A DNA stretch of 64,000 nucleotides from NCBI GenBank assembly GCA_036675345.1, contig JAKFFE010000031.1:62001-126000 (forward strand). Reading direction: 5' to 3'. Origin of the DNA: JALYOC01 sp036675345. GTDB lineage: Bacteria > Myxococcota > Myxococcia > Myxococcales > Myxococcaceae. Shown here in pieces: positions 33,974 through 42,925 of the stretch. The position numbers were made by a program, and so were the translations under genes. Position 1 is the stretch's first letter; every line of letters begins with the position of its first letter. The notes below the pieces were generated by a model. That model was not told the DNA's origin, ran no database searches, and worked only from the letters and a program-made list of their open reading frames with translations.

Positions 33974-35014
33974 TCAGGGGCGGGTGGCCACCACCAGCGA
34001 CTGGAAGGGGATGCGCCGGATCCGCTTCACCTTCTCGATCCGCAGCCCGGCGTCCCGCATCCAGCCCAGGATCGTCTCCTTTGGGTAGGCGGCGGCGCTG
34101 GAGGTGAGGAAGTAGTGCAGCCCGATCAGCGCCGAGGCGTCGACCCGGTGCTGGCCGCGCTCGGCGAAGAACTCCAGCACCGCCAGCTTGCCGCCCGGCC
34201 GCAGCGAGGCGGCGATCTTCGCCAGCAGGGCGCGGCTGTCGGCCTCCGAGAGGTGATGAAGGACCTGGAACAGGAGCACCCCGTCCAGCCCGGTCCCGAA
34301 GTCCTCCACCGCCAGATCTCCGGCGCGGTGCTGGACCCGGCCGCTGTGGCCCTTCTCCGCCAGCAGCGTGCGCCCGGCGGTGGCCGCCCCGGGGAGATCC
34401 AGCACCGTGGCCTCGAGGGTGGGGTGCCGCTGGCACAGCAGCTCCGAGAACCAGCCGTGGGAGCCGCCGATGTCCAGCAGCCGCTGCGGGGCGGCGCCCA
34501 GCGCCAGGTGCCCCACCACCTCCGGCCCGGCCAGCCTCCCCAGCTGGAACATCGCCAGCATGTAGGATCGCCAGCGGGGATCTTCGGGGGGGAAGGCGTG
34601 GATCTGGGGACCCTGGCCGGTGCGGACCGCCTCCTCCAGCTGCGACCACCAGTCCCACTGGGCGTAGTTGTATTCCAGGAAGTCGCCCACGTAGTGGTCG
34701 GAGCGGGGGTCCAGCCAGCGGCGCGCGCGGGGCCGCAGGGTGTAGCCGTCCCGGGTGGGCTGGACCACCCCCACCACCGCCAGCGCCTCCAGCAGATACA
34801 AGGCACCGTCCGGGGAGAGCTGCAGTTGCTGGGCGACCTGCGCGGCGCTGAGGGTCCGGTCTACCAGGGCGGCGAAGATCCCCAGCCGCACCCCGGCCAT
34901 CGCCGCGCGGGAGGACATCATCCCGAAGAAGGACAGGGCCACCGGCACCGGCCCCAGGTTCAGCCACAGCGCCACGCGTTCGAGCAGCCCATCGGGACGG
35001 AGGGTGACTTGCAC
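33974..35014 (-). CDS. Class I SAM O-methyltransferase (acetylserotonin O-methyltransferase type)
   Basis: A 346-residue protein. The N-terminal winged-helix dimerisation region (MAGVRLGIFAALVDRTLSAA, LSPDGALYLLEALAVVGVVQ) is typical of family-2 O-methyltransferases. Motif I LLDIGGSHGWFSELL (about residue 180), the acidic strand TVLDLPGAA, and DGVLLFQVLHHLSEADSRALL with RPGGKLAVLEFF follow. The substrate is probably a small aromatic or polyketide-like hydroxyl compound (inference). The GTG start has TAGACC 6 nt upstream on the minus strand. It diverges from the MopE-like lipoprotein gene. Confidence 0.88.
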   Translation of the reverse strand: MQVTLRPDGLLERVALWLNLGPVPVALSFFGMMSSRAAMAGVRLGIFAALVDRTLSAAQVAQQLQLSPDGALYLLEALAVVGVVQPTRDGYTLRPRARRWLDPRSDHYVGDFLEYNYAQWDWWSQLEEAVRTGQGPQIHAFPPEDPRWRSYMLAMFQLGRLAGPEVVGHLALGAAPQRLLDIGGSHGWFSELLCQRHPTLEATVLDLPGAATAGRTLLAEKGHSGRVQHRAGDLAVEDFGTGLDGVLLFQVLHHLSEADSRALLAKIAASLRPGGKLAVLEFFAERGQHRVDASALIGLHYFLTSSAAAYPKETILGWMRDAGLRIEKVKRIRRIPFQSLVVATRP

Positions 35015-35020
35015 CCGGCA

Positions 35021-35026
35021 GGTCTA
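35021..35026 (-). promoter_or_regulatory. -10 element (TAGACC), leaderless start
   Basis: TAGACC on the minus strand ends 6 nt before GTG 35014. Confidence 0.5.
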
Positions 35027-35057
35027 GCCTGGGGCGCCCCGGAGTGGGAACAAAGGG

Positions 35058-35063
35058 TATCCT
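35058..35063 (+). promoter_or_regulatory. -10 element (TATCCT), near-leaderless start
   Basis: TATCCT ends 7 nt before ATG 35071. Confidence 0.5.
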
Positions 35064-35070
35064 GGGAGCC

Positions 35071-37107
35071 ATGCGAAAGCTGGCGCTGATCGGGGTGGCA
35101 ATGGCGCTGGGCGCCTGCCAGTGCGGAGGCGAGGCCCGCGACGCGGCGGTCCGCCTGGAGCTCTCCTTCTCCGGCTTTCATCCCGGGTGTCTGCGGGTGG
35201 AGGCGGAGGATGCCCAGGACGCGTCCCGGCAGCGCTCGGTGGAGGTGACGGTGGCCGCGGGTGAGCGCACCGGGACCCGCACCCTGGCGGTGTACCGGGA
35301 TCAGGACTGGAGCCGGGAGCTGAAGGTGCGCGCGGTGGCCCACGAGGGCTCCTGCGCCGGGCCGCAGGTGGCGGTGCAGGAGCAGACCGTGACCCTGCCC
35401 GCGGGAGAGGTCCAGCCGCTGGCGCTGGCCCTGAGCGCCAGGGACGTGGATCAGGACGGGTTCGTGGCCAGCGCCGACAATGGGTCCGACTGTGACGACG
35501 CGAAGGGGACCGTCCATCCCCAGGCCCCCGAGCAGTGCAACGCGGTGGACGACGATTGCGACGGCACCCCGGACGAGGACTTCGACGCCGGGGCCGCCTG
35601 CAACGACGGCTGTCCGGGACTGCTGGCCTGCCAGACCGACGGGACGGTGTACTGCGCGGTGCCTCCGGTTCGGGTCTTGTACCCGGACGGGGACGGGGAC
35701 GGGCGGGGCGCCCCCGACGGCGGATCGTTCCCGGTGTGCGGACTCTACGGTCCGGATGCGGGACAGGCCGCCTCGTCCGACGACTGCGACGATGCCCGGG
35801 ACGACATCTACCCGGGCGCGCCGGAGCGGTGCGATGAGGTGGACAACTCCTGCGAGGGCCAGGTGGACGAGGGCCACCAGGTGGGGATCGCCTGCGATCC
35901 CGGCGGGGGGAACTGTCTGGGGGTGATCGGCTGCACCAAGGAGGGCACTGCCAGCTGCCAGAGCAGCGGTCCGCCCGCCGCCCAGTATCTGGATGACGAT
36001 CTGGACGGGGAGGGGGCCGGTCTGGCCCTGCTGACCTCCTGCGACCTTCCCGACGCCGGGCGTTCGCTGGCCGCCACCGACTGCGACGACGGAAACCGGT
36101 TCATCCACACCGGCGCGATCGAGCTGTGCGACTCCCAGGACAACGACTGCGATGGGACCACCGATGAAGGGGCCGGGTGTCCGGGCACCCCGGCGTTCGT
36201 GGCCCAGAATGAGGGAGGGGGCAACCAGGACTGGATCTCGGTCAGCGCCTGGGAGGATGGGGGCACCGGGGTGTGGATTGCCGGGGTGAACGACGAGCTG
36301 CGGGTACGGCCTCCGGGGGCCGCCGGGTTCGTGAACCAGAACGCCGACTGCCAGTCCGCCGCGGTCTGGGAGGGAGCCTGGGCCGACCCCCGGACGGGCG
36401 CGGTCCACCTCGCCAGCCGCGGCGGGCAGCTGGCCACCCACCCGATGGTGGGCAACGGCTGCGCGGTGATCGACGCCGGCAACCTGATGGCCAACTTCAG
36501 CAGCCTGCATGGGTTCGAGACCCCGGGGGGGAGCGCGCTCCTGGGAATCACCGAGGAGGGGAGGAGCGTGGGCTGGGACGGCGGAGCCTCCGCCATCCCG
36601 CTGACCCCGGTGGGGTCGGCGCCCTGCCTGGAGGATGTGGATGGGCTCTCGCCCCAGCTGACCTTCGCGGTCGGCGGCACCTCCTGCACCGGGAACTCGA
36701 CGCCGTTGATCTACCGGCTGGATCCGGTCTCCGGCGGCTGGGTGCCCGAGGATCTTTCCGCCGCGCAGCTTCCGGACCTGAAGCTGACCGCGGTCCACGT
36801 GGTGAACCCCCAGCTGGCCTACGCGGTGGGGGGCAGGACCGACGGCGGTTCGGCGGGGGTCACCGTCTGGAACGGGGCGGGCTGGGGCCCCCACCTTCCA
36901 CCGGACGCAGGTCAGCTGACCGGGGTGACCGCCTTTGGCCGCAACGCGGTGCTGGTGGTCGGGGACAAGTCGATCTGGAGCTACACCAACGGGGCCTGGT
37001 CTCACCTCTACCAGGACAACAATTTCCTCTGGGACGTCTCCTCGACCAGCTCCTCCAACATCTGGGTGGTGGGGGACGACGGCACCGTGGTGCACTGGCC
37101 GAACTGA
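35071..37107 (+). CDS. Lipoprotein with MopE-like metal-binding repeats
   Basis: A 678-residue protein. The signal peptide ends in lipobox LGAC. After a beta-rich N-terminal domain come three repeats of the type DxDxDG...DCDD...PxAxExCxxxDxxCxG..DE: DVDQDGF/SDCDDAKGTVHPQAPEQC, then DDCDDARDDIYPGAPERC, then TDCDDGNRFIHTGAIELC. This repeat is known from MopE and abundant in myxobacterial surface proteins, where it is thought to bind calcium or copper. The C-terminal ~300 residues form a propeller-like region (GVWIAGVNDELRVR, AYAVGGRTDGGS, NIWVVGDDGTVVHW). A surface role is likely. Confidence 0.87.
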   Translation: MRKLALIGVAMALGACQCGGEARDAAVRLELSFSGFHPGCLRVEAEDAQDASRQRSVEVTVAAGERTGTRTLAVYRDQDWSRELKVRAVAHEGSCAGPQVAVQEQTVTLPAGEVQPLALALSARDVDQDGFVASADNGSDCDDAKGTVHPQAPEQCNAVDDDCDGTPDEDFDAGAACNDGCPGLLACQTDGTVYCAVPPVRVLYPDGDGDGRGAPDGGSFPVCGLYGPDAGQAASSDDCDDARDDIYPGAPERCDEVDNSCEGQVDEGHQVGIACDPGGGNCLGVIGCTKEGTASCQSSGPPAAQYLDDDLDGEGAGLALLTSCDLPDAGRSLAATDCDDGNRFIHTGAIELCDSQDNDCDGTTDEGAGCPGTPAFVAQNEGGGNQDWISVSAWEDGGTGVWIAGVNDELRVRPPGAAGFVNQNADCQSAAVWEGAWADPRTGAVHLASRGGQLATHPMVGNGCAVIDAGNLMANFSSLHGFETPGGSALLGITEEGRSVGWDGGASAIPLTPVGSAPCLEDVDGLSPQLTFAVGGTSCTGNSTPLIYRLDPVSGGWVPEDLSAAQLPDLKLTAVHVVNPQLAYAVGGRTDGGSAGVTVWNGAGWGPHLPPDAGQLTGVTAFGRNAVLVVGDKSIWSYTNGAWSHLYQDNNFLWDVSSTSSSNIWVVGDDGTVVHWPN

Positions 37108-37114
37108 GCCACGG

Positions 37115-37912
37115 ATGGGAATCAAGGAGCTCAAGGGCAGATCGCTGCCGGGCCGGAGCGAGGAGCCCTCTCCCGACCGCCCCACCACCGCCATCTCGGA
37201 GGCCGAGGGGAAGCGCGCGGCCACCGGGCAGCAGCGCGAGCGGTCCGAGTTCGAGCAGCGGAAGCAGAAGAAGGCGGGGCCCCGCTCTGCCAAGAAGGAA
37301 GGCGCGGAGGGGCGAAGTGAGTTCGAGACCGGAGGACGGGCGCTGCCCCGCCCGGAGGAGAACGCCGGGGATCTGGAACGTTATCCGCATCCGCGATTGG
37401 AGGGAGCGGCCGCGGACTGGCTGGAGGGCTTCGGCGAACGCCCGGAGCCGGGTGAGCGGAGCGACGAGAGTTCCGCTCCCGTGCTGTGGGGCGATCGCTT
37501 CGAGACGCAGGCGCCCGGGGAGGAGGCAGAGCCTTCCCCGGAGGATCGGTGGGGTGGGGAACCCGGGGAGCGGCAGGGCGGCGAGGAGGAGGAGCTGCTG
37601 CTTCCCGAAGCGGCCGGATCCTCCGAACCCCTGCCCGGAGATCTCTGGGAGGCGACCGGGGTGGTGGCCGTCCAGCCACCGACCCTGGTGACCCCCTCCT
37701 TGCCGTCGGCGCCGGTCGTGGAGGCGAAGCCAGAGGTGATTCCCACCCGGAGCACGGCGGCGCCGACGGCCCCGCCCTCCCGGCCGCAGGCGATCTCCGC
37801 CCGGACGATGGAGCTGCCGGTGGTGGTGCTCGCTCCCTCGGGGCGCCCACCCCGGCTGGGCGAGGAAGAACCCGAGCGGACCGAGACCGTCCCCGCCGCC
37901 GACCCGGACTGA
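37115..37912 (+). CDS. Acidic, Pro/Glu-rich disordered protein, unknown function
   Basis: A 265-residue protein that begins 7 nt after the MopE-like gene. There is no signal peptide and no hydrophobic helix. It is rich in Glu, Pro, Gly and Arg (EFEQRKQKKAGPRSAKKEGA; PGEEAEPSPEDRWGGEPGER). The C-terminus is Pro/Thr/Val-rich (VVAVQPPTLVTPSLPSAPVV). The frame keeps the strong third-position G/C bias. Its last codons lie inside the first unit of a 42-bp tandem repeat. It may be an adaptor or spacer; no family was recognised. Confidence 0.68.
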   Translation: MGIKELKGRSLPGRSEEPSPDRPTTAISEAEGKRAATGQQRERSEFEQRKQKKAGPRSAKKEGAEGRSEFETGGRALPRPEENAGDLERYPHPRLEGAAADWLEGFGERPEPGERSDESSAPVLWGDRFETQAPGEEAEPSPEDRWGGEPGERQGGEEEELLLPEAAGSSEPLPGDLWEATGVVAVQPPTLVTPSLPSAPVVEAKPEVIPTRSTAAPTAPPSRPQAISARTMELPVVVLAPSGRPPRLGEEEPERTETVPAADPD

Positions 37913-38020
37913 GCCGGCGGCTCCTTCCGTTTCCCGGCCGCCGACGCGGACGGAGCTGGGGGCTCCTTCCGTTTCCCGGCCGCCGACGCGGACGGAGCGG
38001 GCGGCTACTTCCGTTTCCCG
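37895..38020. repeat. Three tandem copies of a 42-bp unit across a convergent gene junction
   Basis: Units 37895-37936, 37937-37978 and 37979-38020 share GCCGCCGACGCGGACGGAGC and TTCCGTTTCCCG. Unit 1 carries the TGA stop of the upstream gene where the other units have GGA. Unit 3 carries the stop of the minus-strand aminopeptidase (TAG where the others read GAG). The length is 14 codons, so frames are kept. Confidence 0.9.
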
Positions 38021-40755
38021 GGGGCGGTGGAGAGGAAGGCCCGCATCGACTCCGCGCCGTGCGCACGGACCGCGATGCAGCGGTTGCTGGTCTCGGTGGC
38101 GTTGTTCAGTCCCCGGTCCGAGCGGTTGGACTGGGCGGCGAAGAAGGCCAGCGCCTCGTCCCGGGACTTCTGTTCGCAGAAGTTGCCCAGCACGTTGGAT
38201 AGCTGGCCGGCGCCTCCGCCAAAGGCGGCGGACTTCCGGGAGACCTGGGCCCAGTGCCGCTTGAGCGCGTCGAAGGCCGGCTGCCGGGACTCGGGCCGGG
38301 ACATGGCCGCGGTGAGCAGCGAGCCGAAGTCCTGCAGTCGGATCTTCTCGGTGGCCAGCAGCGCGATCGCCTGATCCAGTCCCTGGTCCGGGGGCAGCGA
38401 GCCCAGGGCCGCCACCGCGGTCAGCCGCTCGGCCGGGGTCCGGGCCCGCTCCAGCAGGGCCAACAGCTCCTCCACCTTCAGCTGTCCGGCGCGGGCGGCC
38501 ACCGGCACCACCGACGCGGCGATCTCCGGCGCCACCTGGTTGGGGGAGGCCAGGTACTTGCGGGCCTGCACCCCGGCGCCCTCCAGCGCCCAGGCGGCCT
38601 GGCCGTGGTAGGCGACCGCGGAGAGCAGGGGCGGGCGCAACAGCAGGGTGTCCACGTCATCGCCCCGGTCCCGGGACCAGGTCAGCTCCCGCGCGGTGGG
38701 CTCCAGCACCCGGCGGACCAGGGCAGCGAACTGGGGACGGCGGGCCAGCTCCTCCCAGGTGTTGGCGACCTTGACCAGCGCGTTGACCACCTCCCGCAGC
38801 TGCCGGCGGTCGGCGCGGCGGGCCACCTGCTCCACCACCGAAAGGTACTCCGCCGGCTGCAGGGTGCCGGAGGAGACCATCGCCCAGGCCTGATCCAGGA
38901 ACGCGGTCTGGCTGCGGCGCAGCAGCTGGCGGGAACCCTCGTCGCTGGCCGGCATCTGCAGCCCGGTGGCCAAGGCCTGCAGCAGCGGCGGCGGCACCGA
39001 CCAGCGGTAGTAGCCGTTCTCCCCCGCGTTGGGGTGGATCCAGGCCGGACAGCCGGTGATCCCCTTCAAGGTCAGCTCCACCTGCTCGCCCTCCACCAGG
39101 GCGCACTCCTGCAGCACCCGGCCTTCGCGCGGATAGGCCACGCAGGCCGGCACCAGCCACGGCTGGCCTTGCGGGAACCCGGCCCGGGTGTCGCCGCCCA
39201 GCGAGGTGTAGCGAGTCTGGGTCAGCGTCACCTTCGGCGCCTGGGGGCTGCTGCAGTCCAGCTGGGCGGCGATCATCGGCGCGCCGGGGCGATCGATGAA
39301 GCGGGACATCACCTCCCGCACCGGCTGGTCGCTGCCGGCGGCCTTCTCCAGCGCCAGGAACAGATCCTCGCTGGTGGCGTTCTGGAAGGCGCGGTCGCGC
39401 AGGTACGCGCGCACCCCCTCCCGGAACCGCTCCGGGCCGATCCACTGCTCGATCATCCCCAGCAGCGGTGACCCCTTGAAGGTGGCGTAGGCGAACTGCG
39501 GCCCGATCGCGGCGCCCTGTCCCTTGCTGCGGATGGGGATCGAGGTGGAGAGCGCGTCGGCGTTGAGCATCCGCTCGCGGCGATCCAGCTGGCTCAGCCC
39601 GGTCTCGAACTCCGGCCGCCAGCGATCCACCACCTTGCCCGCCATCCACTCCGCGAAGGCCTCGTTGAGCCACAGGTCGTCCCACCAGGCCAGGGTGACC
39701 AGGTTGCCGAACCACTGGTGCGCCAGCTCGTGCGCCACCACCGTGGCCACCCCGCGGCGGGCGCCCTCGCTGCTGGTTTGGGGATCCAGCAGCAGCAGCT
39801 CCTCCCGGTAGATGATCAGCCCCGGGTTCTCCATCGCCCCGGCGGCGAACTCCAGCACCGCCACCGCGTCCAGCTTCTGGAAGCCGTAGGGCTGGGCGAA
39901 GTAGTCCTCCAGCAGCGGGACCAGCTCGCTGTGCATCTGCAGCGCCTCACCCAGGAACGCGCCGCGGCCGCGGGGGGCCAGCCCGCGCACCGGGGTCTTT
40001 CCGGCCGGCGGGCCCTCCACCACCTCGAACGGGCCCACCGCCATCCCCACCAGGTAGGTGGGGATCGGCTGGGTGTCCTGGAAGGTGACCGTGGTCCATC
40101 CGGCCTCGGTCTGGCGGGAGGCCTCGGGGGCGTTGGAGAAGGCGCCCATCCCCTCCGGCACCTTCAAGGTGATCTGGAAGGGGACCTTCCACCCCGGCTC
40201 ATCCAGGCAGGGGAAGGCCTTCTTCGCGTCCGCCACCTCGAACTGGCTGGAGGCGTACCAGTCGGCGCCCTCCCGGGCGCGGTACAGCCCGGAGAGGTGG
40301 GTGTCGAAGGGGCCGCGGTGGGTGAAGGTCAAGCTCACCTCTCCCACCGGGAGGAACTGGGGGAACGTCACCACGTGTTCGCTGGTCTCGGTGCGCGCGC
40401 CGGGGTCGGTGGCCGGGGACAGCGTGCCAGGGAAGACCTTGCCTCCCACCCGGGCGGTCACCGAGGAGATCGCCATCTGCGCGGCGTGGAAGTGGAGGAC
40501 CGGGGTCGGGACCCTCACCCGGAGGTGGAGGGTGGTCACCCCGCTGAACTCCGGCTGGCGGGGATCCACGGTCAGCGCCAGCTCGTAGCGGGTGGGATCC
40601 GCCAGGTGCGGCAGCCGGCCCGGCAGGGGGCGCAGCGCGTTGACGTCCGGGGCGACCTGCGGGGCGGGTGGGGGAGCGGCTCCCTCCGGGGTGGTGGCGC
40701 ACCCGGTCAGCAGCGCCACCAGGACGGTGGCCAGGGACAAAGAACGGCGGATCAA
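38005..40755 (-). CDS. M1-family aminopeptidase lipoprotein
   Basis: A 916-residue protein. The lipoprotein signal ends in LLTGC. The M1 (gluzincin) domains follow in order: a beta-saddle N-terminal domain (TRYELALTVDPRQPEFSGVT), the exopeptidase motif GAMENPGLI near residue 310, zinc motif HELAHQWFGN near residue 345 and third ligand NEAFAEW. The C-terminal half is a helical ERAP1-like domain. It should remove N-terminal amino acids from peptides in the periplasm. The start is TTG with CGGAG upstream. It ends in TAPGKRK inside the 42-bp repeat. The length matches aminopeptidase N relatives. Confidence 0.92.
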   Translation of the reverse strand: MIRRSLSLATVLVALLTGCATTPEGAAPPPAPQVAPDVNALRPLPGRLPHLADPTRYELALTVDPRQPEFSGVTTLHLRVRVPTPVLHFHAAQMAISSVTARVGGKVFPGTLSPATDPGARTETSEHVVTFPQFLPVGEVSLTFTHRGPFDTHLSGLYRAREGADWYASSQFEVADAKKAFPCLDEPGWKVPFQITLKVPEGMGAFSNAPEASRQTEAGWTTVTFQDTQPIPTYLVGMAVGPFEVVEGPPAGKTPVRGLAPRGRGAFLGEALQMHSELVPLLEDYFAQPYGFQKLDAVAVLEFAAGAMENPGLIIYREELLLLDPQTSSEGARRGVATVVAHELAHQWFGNLVTLAWWDDLWLNEAFAEWMAGKVVDRWRPEFETGLSQLDRRERMLNADALSTSIPIRSKGQGAAIGPQFAYATFKGSPLLGMIEQWIGPERFREGVRAYLRDRAFQNATSEDLFLALEKAAGSDQPVREVMSRFIDRPGAPMIAAQLDCSSPQAPKVTLTQTRYTSLGGDTRAGFPQGQPWLVPACVAYPREGRVLQECALVEGEQVELTLKGITGCPAWIHPNAGENGYYRWSVPPPLLQALATGLQMPASDEGSRQLLRRSQTAFLDQAWAMVSSGTLQPAEYLSVVEQVARRADRRQLREVVNALVKVANTWEELARRPQFAALVRRVLEPTARELTWSRDRGDDVDTLLLRPPLLSAVAYHGQAAWALEGAGVQARKYLASPNQVAPEIAASVVPVAARAGQLKVEELLALLERARTPAERLTAVAALGSLPPDQGLDQAIALLATEKIRLQDFGSLLTAAMSRPESRQPAFDALKRHWAQVSRKSAAFGGGAGQLSNVLGNFCEQKSRDEALAFFAAQSNRSDRGLNNATETSNRCIAVRAHGAESMRAFLSTAPGKRK

Positions 40756-40819
40756 GGGGCGCTCCGGGCAGAGAGAGGGGCAGCCCGGGCGAACACCCCG
40801 GCGGCCGGGGAATTCCAGG

Positions 40820-41164
40820 TCAGTGATCCGCGCGCGAGGCAGGCGCGTCGCCCGTCCCGGAGGTCACGCTGCGGCGGGGAAAGTAGCGGTGCCACAGCTT
40901 GGCGATCGGCGGGGTGATCACCAGGGTCACCAGGATCCGGGGGATCAGCGTGGCCCGGCCGGCCAGCCACACCGCGCCCAGCAGGGCGGTGAAGCCGGCC
41001 CAGGAGTCCACCTGATACTGCGAGTGCAGGCCAAAGGCGGAGGCGGCCATCAGGCTGAAATGGAGGGTGAAGTAGATCACCAGGCCAATTCGGCCGTACT
41101 CCTGGAAGAGCTTGGTGAGACGGGCCTGGAGGGAGGCGACGAAGGCCGAGAACTTCTGGATCAT
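40820..41164 (-). CDS. DUF1279 (FAM210-like) membrane protein
   Basis: A 114-residue protein. The motif LTKLFQEYGRIGLVIYFTLH followed by a hydrophobic helix matches DUF1279, the domain of eukaryotic FAM210 proteins. A second hydrophobic helix (LAGRATLIPRILVTLVITPP) follows, and the C-terminus is basic then polar. It probably sits in the cytoplasmic membrane with unknown function. The ATG at 41164 has TACAAG 6 nt upstream on the minus strand. It lies between the permease and the aminopeptidase on the same strand. Confidence 0.8.
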   Translation of the reverse strand: MIQKFSAFVASLQARLTKLFQEYGRIGLVIYFTLHFSLMAASAFGLHSQYQVDSWAGFTALLGAVWLAGRATLIPRILVTLVITPPIAKLWHRYFPRRSVTSGTGDAPASRADH

Positions 41165-41170
41165 GGGCCG

Positions 41171-41176
41171 CTTGTA
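41171..41176 (-). promoter_or_regulatory. -10 element (TACAAG), leaderless start
   Basis: TACAAG on the minus strand ends 6 nt before ATG 41164. Confidence 0.5.
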
Positions 41177-41207
41177 ACCCACGCCACGGGATTTGCCCGA
41201 CCGAAGG

Positions 41208-42368
41208 CTAGCTTGCCTGCCCGTGGCGCTGGTGCTGGCCGTAGGCCGCATACAGGGTGCCGGAGATTGCCTTGCCGATCGCGATCAACGGGATGCTGAC
41301 CAGCATCCCCAGGATCCCGCCCAGGGCGCCCCCCACGCTGATCCCGACGATGATCGTCAGCGGGTGCAGGTTGAGGTTCTTGCCCACCACCATCGGATTG
41401 ATCAGCATCGCGTCCACCGCGTAGACGGCGCCGTAGCAGGCCGCCAGCACCCCCAGGGAGGGAGCGGCGGGATCCATCAGCGCGTACAGCAGCCCGGCGG
41501 AGGCCCCGATCAGCGGGCCCACCAGCGGGATGACGTTGAGCACCCCGTAGATCACCGCGAACAGCGCGGCGTTGGGCATCCCCGCCAGCCACAGCACCAC
41601 CGCCAGCAGCAGCGCCACCAGCGCGCTCTCGCTGGCCGCGCCGCGCAGGTAGAAGGAGATCTGCCGGTCCACCCGGTGCCGCAGCAGCAGCACCATCTCG
41701 AACCAGCGGTTGGGCACGAAGGACATCAGCCGCTTGTTCATCGCCGCGCCGTCCAGCAGCAGGAACAGCGCGATGATCGGCGCCAGCAGGAAGGTCCCGG
41801 CGCTGGAGGCCACCCCCAGCAGCATCGCCGGCAGGCTCTCCATCAGTCGGCGGCGGTTGGACTCCAGCACCGAGCGGGCGTTGTTGAAGATCGCGTGCCA
41901 GTCCAGCTGCGGGTAGGTCCGCTGCCCCTGCTGTTCCCAGGCATCCAGCCGCGCGGCCAGCTGCAGCTCGAACACGCTCTGCTCACCGGTCTTGGGCTTC
42001 TCCTGCAGCCAGGCATCCAGGCTGGGCCACAGCGCGACCCCGGTGCCCACCAGCGCTCCCAGCAGGGCCACGAAGCAGATCCCCACCGCCGCGCCGCGGG
42101 GGACGCGCCGGTTCTCCATCCAGTTCACCAGCGGGCCCAGCACGTAGAAGGTCAGCACCGCCAGGGCCACCGGGGTGATCAGGAAGCGCAGCAGATACCC
42201 CAGCCCGGCCAGCACCCCCGCCACGGCCAGCCCCACCGCCACCCGCGCCACCTTCTGGGACAGGGAGGTGTGGACCACCCGCGGCACCAGCGTTCCGGCG
42301 GGCACCGAGGTCAGCGCCACGCCCGGCGGTGGACGGGGCGCGGAGGGGACCGCGACCGGGACGCTCAT
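41208..42368 (-). CDS. AI-2E family (PerM-like) transporter
   Basis: A 386-residue membrane protein with about seven to eight helices. It has the conserved GYLLRFLITPVALAVLTFYV start of the first helical pair. The loop LPAMLLGVASSAGTFLLAPI and the paired YGVLNVIPLVGPLIGASAGL and MVVGKNLNLHPLTIIVGISV follow, all typical of the AI-2E/UPF0118 family. Members export autoinducer-2, sodium or other small solutes. The first ~35 residues are Pro/Val-rich and cytoplasmic. The ATG overlaps the stop of the cNMP-binding gene (ATGA), so the two are translationally coupled. Confidence 0.9.
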   Translation of the reverse strand: MSVPVAVPSAPRPPPGVALTSVPAGTLVPRVVHTSLSQKVARVAVGLAVAGVLAGLGYLLRFLITPVALAVLTFYVLGPLVNWMENRRVPRGAAVGICFVALLGALVGTGVALWPSLDAWLQEKPKTGEQSVFELQLAARLDAWEQQGQRTYPQLDWHAIFNNARSVLESNRRRLMESLPAMLLGVASSAGTFLLAPIIALFLLLDGAAMNKRLMSFVPNRWFEMVLLLRHRVDRQISFYLRGAASESALVALLLAVVLWLAGMPNAALFAVIYGVLNVIPLVGPLIGASAGLLYALMDPAAPSLGVLAACYGAVYAVDAMLINPMVVGKNLNLHPLTIIVGISVGGALGGILGMLVSIPLIAIGKAISGTLYAAYGQHQRHGQAS

Positions 42369-42886
42369 CGCCCGTCCGCCTGGCGCTGCGCCCGCAGCGA
42401 CTCATTGGTGGTGCGCAGCCGGGTGGCCATCAGCCGCGCCAGCTGCCAGAGCACCCGCGAGCCCAGCTTGGTGTCCCGCTCCAGCAGCCCCTCCAGGTCC
42501 GGCTCGAAGAAGCCCAGCACCTCGGTGCGCTCGGTGGCCACCGCCGAGGCGCTGCGGGGGGCGTCCTCCAGAAGCGCCATCTCCCCGAAGAACTGCCGCT
42601 CGGTCAGCCGGGTGATCTCGCGCTCGGCGCCGCCGGGGAGGGTGATCACGATGCTCACCGCGCCGCGCTTGATGATGAACATCCCCGCGCCCAGGTCCCC
42701 CTCGCGGAAGATCACCTCTCCGGACTGGAAGGTGCGCTCGTGCATGATCCGCAGCAGCCGCTTGAGCTCCGAGTTCTTCAGGTCGGAGAAGAGCGGAACC
42801 GCGCGCAGGGCCTCCAGCGCGCTGGGCTCCTGATCCCGGTCATGGGAGGGCGGGGACCACAGCGCGGCTTCGGTGTCGGTCAGCAT
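42365..42886 (-). CDS. Cyclic nucleotide-binding domain protein
   Basis: A 173-residue protein consisting of one cNMP-binding domain: VPLFSDLKNSELKRLLRIMH, GEVIFREGDLGAGMFIIKRG, and the phosphate-binding cassette FFGEMALLEDAPRSASAVA with its Glu and Arg intact. The C-terminal helices have no DNA-binding HTH. It probably senses cAMP or cGMP and, being coupled by a 4-nt overlap to the AI-2E permease, may regulate that transporter (inference). A TAGAGT box lies 12 nt before ATG 42886. Confidence 0.88.
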   Translation of the reverse strand: MLTDTEAALWSPPSHDRDQEPSALEALRAVPLFSDLKNSELKRLLRIMHERTFQSGEVIFREGDLGAGMFIIKRGAVSIVITLPGGAEREITRLTERQFFGEMALLEDAPRSASAVATERTEVLGFFEPDLEGLLERDTKLGSRVLWQLARLMATRLRTTNESLRAQRQADGR

Positions 42887-42925
42887 GGAATGGCCCCGAC
42901 TCTAGAGCGCGCGCGGCGGTGGCGG

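Noticed and set aside
37895..38020. CRISPR-like array
   Set aside because: The 42-bp units are directly adjacent without spacers and continue coding frames; no cas gene is present.
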